Shown in pieces: positions 11,822-26,800 of a DNA stretch of 64,000 nucleotides. Position 1 is the stretch's first letter. Every line of letters starts with the position of its first letter. The translations under genes and the position numbers were made by a program. The notes under the pieces were generated by a model that saw only the letters and a list, made by a program, of their open reading frames with translations, was not told the DNA's origin and ran no database searches. The stretch is from Antedon bifida (lineage: Eukaryota > Echinodermata > Crinoidea > Comatulida > Antedonidae), in assembly GCA_963402885.1 (NCBI GenBank), contig OY727093.1:7885501-7949500 (forward strand). The letters are read 5' to 3'.

Positions 11822-14800
11822 GTAAGTTTATTGATTAAGTTAACATTATAAAAATAACCGAAATAAAGGAAATGAATGAATGATATCATAAGGTTGGAAA
11901 TAGTAAACTAACTTGCATGCTTATTTATTAAATGTCTGCAGAATGAAGTTTCTGCTGCAGTAATATATGATTGTTTTGCAAACTCGTTAAAAATAAATGA
12001 AAGTAAATAATATGTGATGTTTAGTCTTATAATAGTTAATACGATCTTTCAAAGCAACTGACGTTACAAATTAAATGGAAAATTTACTGGTGAAGTTATT
12101 TAACAAAATAGATAAATAGGTACTGAAACATCTGTACTTAATAATATCATTATTACATTAAAGAATATCGTAATATTTATATACAAACTTAAAAAAACAA
12201 ACCGAGTTTCCATCAATGGGTTCAAGGCCCAGCTCGTCAGTGTGAGGTGGAAACGGTCACTTACGTGCCTATAATTTAAAGTATTAGTGGTTTTATTGAG
12301 ATACTTTTATAAATGAAAATTCCACATGGAAATGGGAAGTAAACAATAAGATGACTTATAACGAACTTTCATTTTCTGCAAAGCTTCTTGTGTTTATTAA
12401 TTAGGAAGACAAAAAACAATAATTGATCTTTTTGTTTCATTAACATATTTTACTGAATCGGTTTAAAACAACTTCGCAACGATTTTTCATTTATGTATAC
12501 GAATGATGAATAAATTACTGTATACATATTACATAAAGTATATACATACAGTACAACGGGTATACGGTAATAGGCCTACCTTTTTACAAAATACATTTAA
12601 GTGAAACTAATTTTAAACCATACATTTATGTGTAAGTTTGTAGTATTTTATTTGCTATTATTATTTCACAATAAACCACCTAAAGTTTAAAACGCTCACG
12701 AATTCCGTACGGATTAGTGCAATAATATCTTCATTACGCGGCCTATAGAGGCCCATAATGTAACAAGAATACTCAATAAAAAGGTTTATAACTCCAGAAA
12801 ATCATTTCGATTTTAGGTTAACATGCGATCTTGTTTATCTTTATCAGAGGCTATTTAATGTTGAAAGCGAACAACTTTTTTAAGATTTAAAAATGTGATG
12901 TTTGTGAATAAAACAGTTTCTTGATTAAGGCATGAGTTTACCAGCAGTGATGGTGTTCACACGCAAACGCGACGTATTATTATTTTCGACCTTGATGTCT
13001 CCCACTAATGGGGTACTGTTTGACTTCCTTCCGGTTTTCTCAAGGTGGGTATACTTTTGACAGATCTATCTATGTACCCGGCCTTCGAGGTGTACCTATG
13101 TAACTGGTGTAATTCTATGGTAACTGGCTATTAATGTACAATTACAATTGAATTCAAGATGTACTATCTGTCTTCGTTGAAGTCACCAAATGTAATTAAC
13201 TATAAACATTGGATTTTTAAATTAACTACCTCTCTACCAAAGGAAATGCTGGGACAGTCCTTTGGTCGTTAGTTTTAGTAAATGAGGAAACTTCGCTCCA
13301 CCGTTTTGATGACAAAATTTGTTAGCTAAGGTTATTTTTACTTATTTTTTTATAGCTCAGAGTTAATAGTAAAGTACAATGAAACAATCCTGCTTGATTA
13401 TAATTATTATGTATGCTTTTATTTTGGTGTGTTCGTTAGGGCCATCTGGATAAAACGGTATTTAATCGAATAGAGACCTATTCGAAAATCATGTCTCCAT
13501 TCTCGTTATAAGCTACCGCCCATTCCTTAGTCATTTAAATTGGTTGATTTGTAAAGCAGATTCATATTCTTTTCTTGTACTAAACATTAGCCTATCAATA
13601 TTAAATTAAGTTTTTCTTCTTTTTTTCTAAGTTTCTAACAGGCTTACCCAAGGTCTTCAGGCAGAGGATAGTAATACAGTAATTCTCCTTAACATGTTAC
13701 AACAAATGCTCTTATTAGAACTTCTACAAAATTAGGATACTGAATTTACTAGATAACAATTATTCATCCTTTACAATTATTTCACATGCTACAGTACAGC
13801 GACATGTTTCTTACTTAAGTCAAAAAATCAAATGTATTACCCCGTATATTTTGTAATATCTATGATTCAACAGATTTCATCAGTACTAACCCTGTAAAAT
13901 GTAAACGTATACAAGTAATAGAAATTAGAAAGAATATGTGAGGCACACCCACAAAGATAACAAAAAAATATGCTATAGGCCTTGTGCGATAAACCCAATT
14001 TATTTTATTGATGTGTTGATGTTACAGTTTAGGTTCTGAAAAGTTACGTGTCCACACGTGTTCCAAACGCTGTTTTAAATATTTGAAACGATTTACATTA
14101 TTTATTTATTTGGAGTTCTTTAACACAAGTGCTATGGTTTTTATAAATGTAAAACCCCTACCCGTCTGCGAATGACCTTCTTGGTTTGAACAACGTCTTT
14201 AACTCCCGACAGCGCGGTTAAGCGTCCGAACCGCAACGGCTGTGGTTAAACGTTCTCATTGCTGAATGATATAAACAACCTTTACCCTGATTTCAAGTTA
14301 TAAATGTCAATATGTTTTATACCATTCCCCTGGAATCCCCAATAAGAGGATACCTCCAGGACCCAACAAAGGTCCCTTAAGAAATGTCCTCTGAATAGGG
14401 ATTGGCAAATGTGTTAAAAAATATATTTCCCCTTGGTTTCACGGGAAAGTGTTCGTTTCACGGGAAAGGAGTATTTTATACAGTATTTTGTTTTTATTCA
14501 CGTGCAACGCGACTCTACAGCTTACTATGTCGGTTGATTGGTCGGTCGGTCGGTAAACACTAACTCAAATTTGAGCACGCGACTGCATCCATGTATATGG
14601 CCTTAGTCTTTCTTTTCGTGGACTACTGTATTTATTAAGCTCTTTTCATCAATGGTACCGAAAGAGACAAATGTTGGTGTATCGTCCGCATAGATGAGTG
14701 TTTGTCTCTTCATATTTTAAATTCATAATTTGTCGACCAGAAACTGATTTATTTTGCCTACGAGTCACATTTGTTGATGTAGCTGTTTTTTCTTCAGCTT

Positions 14801-17800
14801 ATGCTGTTTTCCAACCTGACATTATATAAATTCATTTTTTGCAGTATTGTAGGTTCTTGAACTCGAACATTAAGATCACATAATACTAGTGTTTGTGATA
14901 TTCTGGATTCCATACGTGCTCATCTGTTACTGTCATTAATTAACATGACAACTAATTAGAATTAACTATGAGGCGTTTCAGATCTGTAATAGAATTGGTA
15001 GATATTGCACAGTGGAATATTTTGATTTCATAATGATATTTAATTTTCATTTCTCCTTAGGTTTATTATTGTAGATTACATGAAAAAAAAAAGATGACAT
15101 TGTGTAAAAAAAAACAGTACTTTCTAATTCACGGACTCCCCTCCACCACCCTCATCTCGAAATTTCCTCTTTTGGCTTGAAATATTTTAAAGACACAACA
15201 CATACATTTACGTAACTATTCCTATATGAATTTAGATGTTCGTGTAGGCCTACAGAACAGCGAAACTGTCATGGTAACTTTTTATACCATCTTTTATTTC
15301 GATTGATTTGTTCATGATTTAATACAAGAACATTTACGAACTAATTACTTCTAGTCCTATAGGCCTAACAACTTTTTTTTTATTTGTTTAGTTTGGTTTT
15401 TTTTCTCACCTCTACTTACAATTTGTTCGAATGAATAAAACAATAAAATCAACGTGTAGGCCTATTGAGTTATTCAAAAACTATTAGATATAGAATAGAA
15501 GTACATATTACAAACTAATTACTTCTAGTCCTATCTAGGTCTAACAGAAGTTTTTTTTATATTAGTTTTTTTCTCACCTCCACTTGCAATTTGTTCGAAT
15601 GAATAAAACAATAAAATCAAAGTGTATTGAGTTATTCAAAAACTATTAGACATATAGAAGTACATATTACATTGTATTGCTCTTTGTATGAGCATTAACT
15701 TGTTTTTAGAAAGATCTACTTTTCTCTGCGGAATAATTTATTGCTAAAATCCGTGTGTTAGATAGATTAGGCGCACCGAAGTATTGAGTTCTGTCTGCGG
15801 AATAATGAAAATCACTTTATATAAACCCAGTTAGCATTTCCCCGATTACCCAAAACATTTCCGAGTAGTCTTGTTGCGATACAATACAAGAAATAACTAT
15901 TGGTCAAGGCCATTATTAGACTGGAAAGTTTGCATTGCAGCAGTCAATCGGGGAGAAAGTCCACAATCATCAGCAATGGAAAGTTATTTGAATTCCCTTG
16001 CTGATATAAAGTACAACATCGTAGCATAATAGATAAATTTACCTTGAGGATAAAGAAAACGAATTATGCAATTGATATGTTTAATTATTGCGTAGGCCTA
16101 TTCTCTTTTCCTTATTTGGTGTGGTGATATCATTAACTTCTAATATGTCAGTAGCTAGTAGTAGGCCTATCATGACTCGCAATACATATTCGTGAGTGAC
16201 GGGTGATAGTATTTTTTTTAGCCGGGATTAATGCATTTTAGATTCTACTTTAAGTACTTTCAGACCTATCTCATGTCAGGAGCATCTTTTTTACTACCTA
16301 TTTTAATGAAGGCCTCCGAAACCAGTTTCAAACCTGGAAACCGTGAATTACTATAGATACAAAAATGAAATAAATTACTTTAACGCCCGGCAGAGTTTAA
16401 ATAACTTTACGGAATTCTATTTTGTGGTAAAACATTAGAAACATGAAACCTAGCGCTATTAGCTTGTAAGAAACTGAACATTCGCTGCTGTTCAATAAAT
16501 TATTTTAAGCCCCCTACATTTTTATTGTGTAGTTTATTTGCGCATATCATAAGGATAACATTAGAACACGGATCCTCTCTATTCATGATTTAAGAGCAAC
16601 CGGTTTGGGATTTAACCCGGCGCCTTGTTGGTTTTTCGGATCAGGATAATTTTACTAAACGAACCCACGCGAATTGCAGTCTTTTATACATTAAAGTTAA
16701 TAATATTCCTTTTTAATATAACAAACATTAAGATTAAATTGAACAGATTATTTTACAATAAAGGAGGCATTAAAGGTTATCATTTATATTATTACTCTAT
16801 AGTATTATTCTAAACATCTTCTTTGCATTCTGCCTTTTCACCACATTTCGTAAAAAGAGAAGGATCTTCCTCAACAATCAAAAAACAACACAAATCTTTT
16901 ACTTTTAATAGCTTTCTTTCCATTTACTTAATTTTATATCTAATGTCTGTTTATTGAAATAATGTGTATCATATTATAATTATTTTCCAACATATTAAAT
17001 GCAATGCTTACAACACAGGATGAAATGTCAGAGAATGCAAATTAGACATTAAATCCATTTAAGGAATATTTTTTTTAATTCAGACTAAAATATATCGGTT
17101 TCCATGAATATTAACAGTAGGCCTACCTTTTTACACCTTCTTTTTTCTTTAAAATTTCAGACTATGAACCTATATATTGTAATGATATTTCAGTATTTTG
17201 TCCTTAAAATTATTGGAGCTTACAAAAGTGATTTCTTAGTACAGTGTATCTAAAGAATAAATAATTCCACTATATTGCCTACCGTAGTTTATGCCTAGAC
17301 TACACAAAATTGTTTAACTGTATTTAACTGTACATTTTTTTAAATCTAATATTCTTGATTAAAGAGTAAAGTTTTAGACGTAACGCATACAAAAGAGTAA
17401 AGCTGGTGGTGGTCTCACTTTAATGACTGGGTCACAAATCATCCGGGTACAGATTCAATGGGGCGTTTGTGAAATTGCTATTTTACCTGGTAGTTCATTA
17501 TTACTGGGACGATACATGTCAATAACGGTTAAGGACAATATAATTAACTTTGAAAAAAGTACAGTAAATGATTAGTTTTGTCTTTTTCCCATTCACCGCT
17601 TCAGCATTCCTAAATCCTTTCCGGTCAAATTTTCCCAGACCGTCTGGTAATACGCGCGCGTACACTGTGGTAAAAATAACCCCCGCGGGAGACCTATTTT
17701 AATCGAATTATTTCCTCCCCGTGTGAGAGTTTTTTCTTGATATGACAATTTATATTACTGAGATATAATATATTAGCTTTTTAGTGACATCTTTATATTG

Positions 17801-20800
17801 ATATGCGGTTACTTTAAGCCTATACAATTTTGTTTACGGTTTTGTGTAGATTTTATTTTGTCCGGTCCTGAAAACGGGTTACGTTACTTTGGTGGGGGTG
17901 GGGGGGAGGACACCAACTTCCCGTGAAATAAACGTGGTACCCTTAATATAGGGGACACATATATTATAGTCACCCTTTATTTAGGGGACACCTATATTCT
18001 AATTTTTAGGATTGTCTTAGCTTTATGTGCTTCGTTTTTTTATTCAACAATATTAAACATATTTTTTTATCGATTCAAATTCAAAATTATTCCAATTGTT
18101 TTTGTTTTGAATAAACTACAAATCATCCATTTTCCCACAGTCCAACATCGCCTAAATTTACAGCATTAGTATATCAATCAGTGTCGGTAAATTGAGGTAC
18201 ATTACCGTTTGAAGGACACATTTTATTCGTATAATGCCGCTAGAAACATAAGGAAACAAGTTTTCTTCTTCTCTGTAATTCCCCAGATGATATAGTAAAC
18301 ATATTCCCATTTCTAAGAACAGGAGAAGTCAAAGTTAATTGTTTCTTAATCTATCTAAAGCAATCTCTTTTATAAAAATTTAATTTTTACACTCTTGTTT
18401 TTTTATTTTGTTTGTGACAGGCCAAATGTTTAACTCGTTATGCGTCAGTTTACCTTTTTATAACATTATTTACATTATAATATCTTGTTGCGTCGGCGTC
18501 ATTTGATAATACTATGTGAATAAACTATATTTATATGAATGTTATATACCAGGCCTATAAAGTGTATTTTTAATTTTTGTGTAGATATTTTGGTATTTGC
18601 AATCTATCTATAACACTTTAGGTAATAATTAATGTGATAGAATTAATTAAATCTAAACGATTAACACTACGGTATACTTGTATACTATACTGTATGCTTC
18701 ACTGATGTTGATTAAAATGTATATTTCATACTTTGTTGTGTTTTTTCCTTTTTTAAATAAACCGATGCAATCAAAATTTCATAAGATATATAGCTGAGAG
18801 TATCAATGCCAGATTAGTTAAACCCTAACTAATTAACTCCAAACTAGTATATTCGTTAATGTATGGAAGGCAATAACATGCAGTCAATGCAACAAGTAAT
18901 CAACACGTTTGATCCTACAAAAGTAGGGCCTAAATCAATTCTCGTGAAATCTTAATATGGAAAGCATTAGGCCTATAAGTTCCAAAAGTATGGCATACTA
19001 GTTAAGGACACGTAACGTTCTTGAAACTTTCATCGGTAAACTCCGTCAACAGGAGTCCGTTACGGAACTCAGTACAGTCCTGATTACATTAACCACCAAT
19101 ACGTACTCTCAAAAAGGTTGTTTGACATTAGATCAAAAGATCTAGTGTCATTCTCCTAATTGTAACACTTCCTATATCAATCTACCTTAATAGTTTTATC
19201 AGATGGTTTACTTTGGACTACTAAAATCTCTTTAATGCATTATTTCACAATAAACTAAACTGAATTTACAAATATGTGTCCAACTTAATGATCGGTTGTA
19301 TAATATAAAACAACGTACTGTGTAATACAGGCATAACTAAGTTTAAAAACTCTTATGTAATAAGGAAGAACATAGCTTTAAAAAAAATGTCCGGGTCATT
19401 GATGAATAACTGTAAATTATCAGCATATAGGACCCATATAATATAAATAAACAATAATAGAGAAATTGACTCCTGCTTGTGTTAATTCGAGAGAGCCAAT
19501 TATCAATCAAAATGGTCGCCAAAAATGTGATTACATTGCTTTTGTATAATAATTTCCATTTTCTAATAAAAACAATTTCGCAATAGATACTCTAACAGAA
19601 ATGTGATAAATTCTAAAATTTCTGAACATACAATACAACTGAGACAATCCGAGTTCATTATTTTATAGACCTAGTCTTTCTTTAGATTCAGAATGGACTT
19701 GCATTCTTGTAAAGGTTTACGTTTTTTACAGTGATATTAATAAGACAGGTGTTTTATTACGATGTTGCCGCAGAAATCTTTACAGTTGAAAACATTAGTG
19801 CTATGAGAAGTTCTAGATATTTTTAATTGACAGTTAAGTGCCGGTTGTAATTTGCTTCGAGATTTAAAGTAGTAAAAATAAGATGGTTAAAACGTGCATT
19901 TCATTGGTGAAATTCATTCGGTCTACTCTTGCTCTGTTTTTACAGACATTGTATATGAGTGGCATGTAAAGGAACAGTGGCCGTATTCTCCAATCACACT
20001 TAATTCTCTTTACAAAGTATTTCACTTAAGTCAACAACAAATGTAAGAATTTCCCTTAAAGATGTATTGTCCCCCAAAAACATGAAAAATTAAGATTAAT
20101 TAAATTAGACTTTGAATATGTTATTTTGTAGTTTTAATGAAGTTAATTACTTCTGTAGAAAAAAAACAGAAACAAAATAATGTTTTCACTTATAAAATGG
20201 TAAAATAAATGGTTAAATTCAACCAAAAACCCATTGGCTGGCAGCCAATTTGATCATTTTTCTGCTATAAAATACAGTTTTTTCATGTAAATACATTTTT
20301 TTTCGATCCAATTTTTGGTCAAAGTAGATAACTATTATGTTACATTAAAATTGCATATTCAACAAAAATTGTGTTCAGAATTATTTTTTCAGGGGGACAA
20401 TACATCTTTAAGTGGTATTCACGAGTGTTTACCTTAGCGTAGGTGTGACTAACTCGGCTAACCACAACACAAAGAAAAAAAAACGAAAATGTACATTTTG
20501 ATGAGGCGGATACTGCAGGGATGACGGTACCGCTTCCTACTTCGACAGAAAAAATAAAATGATAAACTTTTTTCATATTTCACGAGAAACGTTACTTTGG
20601 GCCCTTCGTAACCATCTGGCTAACTGTTGATCGATTCTCCCCTCTCTTCCCCTTTTCTATCGCCTTTAAAATAATGTTATCTAATTAGAGTTAGCCCTAC
20701 CTGTACATATTAATTCGATTGCAGTTATCTATGACATGGCGTGCTGGGTTTGGCTCTGGGCATGTACAAGTCATAATTATTTTCACATAACGCCAATTTA

Positions 20801-23800
20801 ATTATTGAATTTGTGTATACTTATCGACGGTTAAATAAACACTATATGCTCTGTATTAAAACTCGTACGGTATGCATCTCAATGGTTGTCATTGTTGGTT
20901 TAGTTGTGTTGTTTGTTTAATCAATTCATATTATAGGCCTACCCTTATGTTATAAAAAAAAAAAAATATTTGAATGCTAAACGCTATCTTTAAATACAAT
21001 TTAGTTATACTTTCTATGTGATATATATAATGTGGAAACACCTTAGCTTCACGGCGCCTCATATAACAAATACAACATTTTAAAAGAGCAAAAAAACTAA
21101 CGGAAACATCAATCAAATCTTCCAGAATTAACAAGAATCGTTGTAGGCCTACAAACAATAAAGTATTTTCACAAGTTTTATTCTGTTGATATTTATTCAT
21201 AGCTATACTAGATCATGTCACATGATCAATTACTGAGTTACAACAAATGCTCAGATGCCAACACATCAATCTCATTCTTTAGATAAAATGTGTATAATTT
21301 CTAATTTAAGATTCGATTGATTTTGCCGCGTAAACTTTCTACGCATGCGTGTGGTTAATTAGTATACGTCGGCGTCTAGACATTCTGACTCAATGTTTTC
21401 ATAACTTCATTAATTTTTTCTTGTTTTATTATCCCGGCGGTTATCTATAATAAACGTGTATAGGCCTAATTATTGGATTTGTTAAAACTTGCTTGAAGTG
21501 CGGATGATAAAACAATAGCTCACAAAATAAAATGTCAAATTGTATTGTTTAATTTCTTTTTTTCCGACATTTCTTTATTATCTACTTCTGTTGTTAAGTT
21601 TCAAATTTGAAAAAATAATGACCTAATTAATGGCAATAATGATGTAGGTGGGGTTAATTTTTAAAAATGTACAATTTGGTTAGCATCGCTTTTTTTTAAA
21701 TAAATTCAAACGACTAATTTTGATTCTGCTCTAAATAAAGAAGTTTTAATTTGTATAACATTGCAAAAAAGTGAAAACATTCGCATATCAATAATTGAAT
21801 TAGGCCTAAGCCGCCAAAACCGAGACTCGAACCATAAGTCTTATTCAAACTTGGTATACAGTACCGTAGTAAACAAAGACGCACTTCCATTAAACCACAT
21901 GTTTAAGCACGATTAGATAATATAATAAGCTATAATTATTAGTAGCAACATTGTTGTGTTAACATATGTGTAAAGTGTAATGCAATTTTTGCAAAATTAA
22001 TTTAACATTGGTTGCCAAATACCGTAATGTTTAAAAGTCAATATTTATACAAATACCATATGAATCTAAAATTTTGCCTAAATAACATTTTTTTTTTGCT
22101 ATTGTGATGTTGCACTCGAGTCATCATGAATAAGCGAAATCGTTTTTACTAGTATGCAGTTACGTTAAAACTCATGATTTAAAAGATGCCTGGATAACAA
22201 AAAAAAGACTTTACAATCTGGAAGAAAACAAATTGTGTTTTACCTGATATGGCCTATAGTTATAGGCCTGTAACAAATGTATCTGAAGGAGTTAATAAAA
22301 GCAGGACTTTTTAAAATGCCTTTAAAATGTAGATTGTATACTTTACACGTGTAAAATGTCTCGAAAATCGTCTTGTCTTTTCACGAAATAAAAAAAAAAC
22401 TAGAAGAAAATGGCCGTGTGGTTCGGCGAGTAATGAGTTCGATTTCACGGTGATAATTATATCTGAAGACAATGACATATTATATCCTAATTAGATCACT
22501 ATTATTACATCACATTAATATTTAATAAAATTAGCAACAAATATAGGCCCATCCGACATTCCTGGCATTCTTTAGCGCTTATTAGCAATCTGCGTTGTGA
22601 CGTATCTAGGCCCATCCTCGCTTCATTGTTCTAAATACAACTATAACTATATAATGATAATTAAGGCCCATTTACACTAGGGCGATAACGATCGACGATA
22701 AAAAGATAAATATGAATTTTTCATACCTAAAACAAAAGAATTTTAAAAAGTTTCCATCCTAGAACTATAGGATTATCGTCTATGCTGCCTTTGATGAAAA
22801 TAATATTTCCACACGTCTAATCAAATGATGTCATGATTAGTAAGAGCAATAGTATTGTTACAATACAACGATTTTATTGTTTTTATTGATCATGACGTCA
22901 TTTGATTGGATTTTCAAAAAATTATTTTTATTAAATACAGCATACTTGATTATCCTATAGTTCTAGAACAAAAACTGTTCTAATTTCGTTCGTTTTATCC
23001 AAGAAAAATGTATGTTTATCTATTTATCGTCGATCGTTATTGCCCTAGTGTAAATGGGCCTTTACATTAGGCCTATAACCCTTATCAAATGAAATTTGTG
23101 TATGAAACTGGTTCAAATGCCTAATTACAATAACAATTGTCAAAATGAAAACCAATACGGTATACTAACGTTTTCTACATTCAATGTTTTTAAGGCCATT
23201 AGTGATAAACAAAAAAATTTAATACATTTAAAGATATATTGTCCCCCAAAAACATGAAAGATGAAGATTAATTAAATCAGACTTTGAATACATTATTTTG
23301 TAGTTTAAAGTTAATCTCTTCCGTTAAAAAAACGGAAAAAAAACAATGTTTTCTCATATAAAATGACAAAATAAATGGTCAAATTCAACCAAAAACCCAT
23401 TTGGCTCGCAGTCAATTTGACTATTTTTTGCTTTAAATTACAGTTTTTTTAGATAAATACATTTTTTGTTAAAAGTGGATAACTATTATGTGACATTAAA
23501 ATGGCATATTCAACAACAACAAATTTTAATTTAATTAATTATTTTTTCAGGGGGACAATACATCATAATCTGAACAGCGATACCCGTATTTAAAACTAAT
23601 ATACCTGTTTCAAAAAACAAACAAATAGAAGTTACTTAACAAAGTACAACATGTAATTGATTTCTAGTTCTTATGAATACACTTGGATGGTTTTAAGTTT
23701 GTCGTCAAATCGTAAATGATTGTGCAACACGGAAATTTATCTCGCCTAAGAACTTTTTATCATCGACACAGTCGGAATAACAAGCGTATCACTGCATGTA

Positions 23801-26800
23801 CTCGATACCTCATCACAGTGTGATCCCGATTCGAAAATATAGCCAATGTATTCCCCGAGAGACCAAATAAATGGAAAATCTGATTTCTTATATTGTATCA
23901 AATTTTCTTGAAAGACGCGAACGATCTAGAAATTTACGTAGCGTAGATTGGGTAATAACATGGATACGCTACTGGGACGAAGCGGATGGGTGTCACTTTA
24001 CCTCCCTTGTTTGCAACCGAACCCGTATCCTAGGCCCAATTATTGTTATAGCTAGGCCATGCAAACTCAACTGTCTAGGGTGAAATTATTTTGTTAAAGG
24101 CAGGGTGAACAAACAAAGAAATGTATGTTTCGTCAAGGAATATGATACATATTGATTTTTAGGAGTAAACTATGTGATAATATCTTGAATCTTTGAACAC
24201 CATCATGTACTGTTGGCATGCCTACAATGCATTTCAAAAGATGTTCAAAACATTAACAACAGCACTCACCTTTTATTTTCCAACAATGTTAAAGTATCGA
24301 TTTTATTACAAAATCAAACAAATACTAATTATATAAATTGTTTAACAATTGTATTTATTGTGTTGTTGTGCAGTTACAGTAATAGACTCTCTTCAAGTCT
24401 CTAGTTATTTTTCTACCATGTTCCAACATTCTTATAGTTTTACTAATACCGTATAAAGTGTAATTCTAATTAAATTATTCTTTAACAGGGTGACGATCAT
24501 ATTCGAAAGAATGGAAATTGCCGACTTAGAAGTTTAGATGGTGATTGGACTTTCGAGAATAACGGTAATTTTTGATTTTTTGTTTTTTGTTTCTGGTTCT
24601 AAATGTTTATAGTATATCATTGTAGAGGTGTTTAAAAGTTTGAAATTGAAGGAAAAACAATGAAACGTATTGACGTGATAAAGTACACATTGACGAAATT
24701 TGAAATGTTCTTGCTTGTTTCTAAAATAAGACAATTATGAATGTAACGTTTTAAACATTGTACCCTTGTAATTTTATGTTTTCAAACATTAATTAACTAT
24801 TAATGGATAGGCCTATTAATATATGGATGTACAACATTTCAAAAGTTTAGTAAAATCTACAACTACAAGATAGCAACGTTGAGTGTTACTACAACATTGA
24901 GGCGATAATTAATTTGAAAGGTCATTGTTAAAATACAGTAGACCAGTTAAATTTAACATTTTGCGTTTTTTCAGTACTTATAGTACGACACTACTAAATT
25001 CATAATACAAGTAAACTAACATGTACTGTATATAACTCAAGTTAACCGCAAAGACTGAGAGAAATTATACTAATTGCTCAACACGTGCGCGATGTCGTAG
25101 GAGGCTTGGTTACACGTATTAAAGACCATATTACCACATAAATCACTCCTCGTGAGTAAAGTCAAGCTCCGCTAGAAATCAACCTAAAATATCGCAATTA
25201 ACACTGTGGAATAGGATTCCGTCATAATATCATAATTATGCTTGTCATATCTTGTCATTTCATGTCATAAATATAACATTAATGCACCTGTATGCCTATA
25301 TTAGGCCTTGCTGTCTTGACGCCATTTATCATCTTAAGTGAGCCACGGGACATTCAATTATAATTAAGTGATGGTGTTTGATTTGGCAAATTATTATTTA
25401 AGTAGGAAATGATCTTAATAAAATGTCATTGTAGTCGATGTATCAATTCATTATGTTTTATATTGAGGCAATGAACTTTCTGCAAACCATAAAGTGTTTC
25501 CTAAATGCCTATTTTAATATTAATAAGTGGTATATTTCTTACAGTACAGCTTTTGTTTCCAAATTCAGCCTTTGAATTTCTGTTCTATAAGAATCATTTA
25601 TATTAATTTGGGACGCACTTTTCAAATCGAGACTGAGTCAACTTGAGATGAGTTTTATTTATAAATATTGTTATATTTGTGTTTTATTGATTTATATTAT
25701 ACACATTAGTAACAGATATACAGTAGGCCTATATTGTCGTAATGATGAGAACTTATTATTAGATTAAATTTAAATTTGCATGTATCATCGCTTCTACATA
25801 TAAATGTATGTAGTAAAGCGAATACTCTTTTTAACTAAATTACATTTAGAACGGACGGAGTTTGTTAAAATTGTCTTTACTTTTTCCCGTAACATTGGAA
25901 TGCAGCAACCTTCCCGTAATTTATTTCAATTTGAGAGGTAATAATTCACTGTTCAGAGACCGGGGTATCTTTCAGATAGATTATTTTAAAAGACAGGGAT
26001 ATCCCTAGAGATGTTGGGGTTGTGTTTTGCATAGCTATCAATTGGTTTACCAGTATTAGTCGCGTTTAAATCTTAACTTTTCACGTACAAAAGTTTTACT
26101 GTGGCGCCATCCTGCTTCATTATTGATCGCAATAACAGAGTCTTGGCATCCCTCGGTATGTTAAGTACAGTCTGTATCATTATAATAATGTTTTATATGG
26201 ATTCGTATCCACCTTTATAAGTGCAATGATGCACATATTTTGATTATTATTTGAAGACCATTTCCCATTTTACATAAAATGTAATGTAAACAGATCATGT
26301 GATTTTATTACATAAGAAAAAAAACACTATCAATAATTTAAAACAAAATTATTTTTACAGAAGAATGAAAAGAAAAATGTTATAAAAGACTGTACTCATG
26401 CTGAATAAAAATACTAATTATGCTTTAATTAAATACAGTTCCAGTATATATCATATCATTATTATATTAATACAAATTTGATGTTCAGTTTATAAAATTA
26501 TTTGAGATTCTGCAAATGATCGTGCGATATATCGTAAAACAGAACATTCAAAGAAACTTTTGTCACTCCCTAAGCTCTCGTAAAAAATACGATACTCACT
26601 GAACCATGATGCCATCACTCCTCCTCTAAAATAAGTTGAAAGCAAAGATTTCAATCCAATGCCTACCACGAAGCCATATCCAATGATTCATACAAGCTAT
26701 TATCTACGGACCACTAGCAGCTAAAAACACGGAATAAAGTACGTTTATATTCGTCTGTTGTGGATAGTTATCCGCCGTCCGAGCACGTTTCGTGAACCCG

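Larger units (their letters stand above)
11822..24488 (+). other. MyoD intron 1 (about 12.7 kb)
   Basis: AT-rich, with no further exon recognised on either strand. Contents listed separately: a dispersed repeat at 14508, a tandem duplication at 15337, MITE B at 20056 and 23228, a tRNA-like SINE candidate at 21808 and a 400-bp foldback at 22662. About a dozen TAGGCCTA palindromes lie in it. Confidence 0.8.

Noticed and set aside
22415-22462. tRNA-like GGCCGTGTGGTTCGGCGAG with GAGTTCGATTTC
   Set aside because: Box A-like and box B-like pieces are too close and no cloverleaf can be drawn.
23871-24083. 70-codon ORF within MyoD intron 1
   Set aside because: Resembles no family, has no splice context in phase with exon 1 (phase 0), and ends just before the real exon 2.
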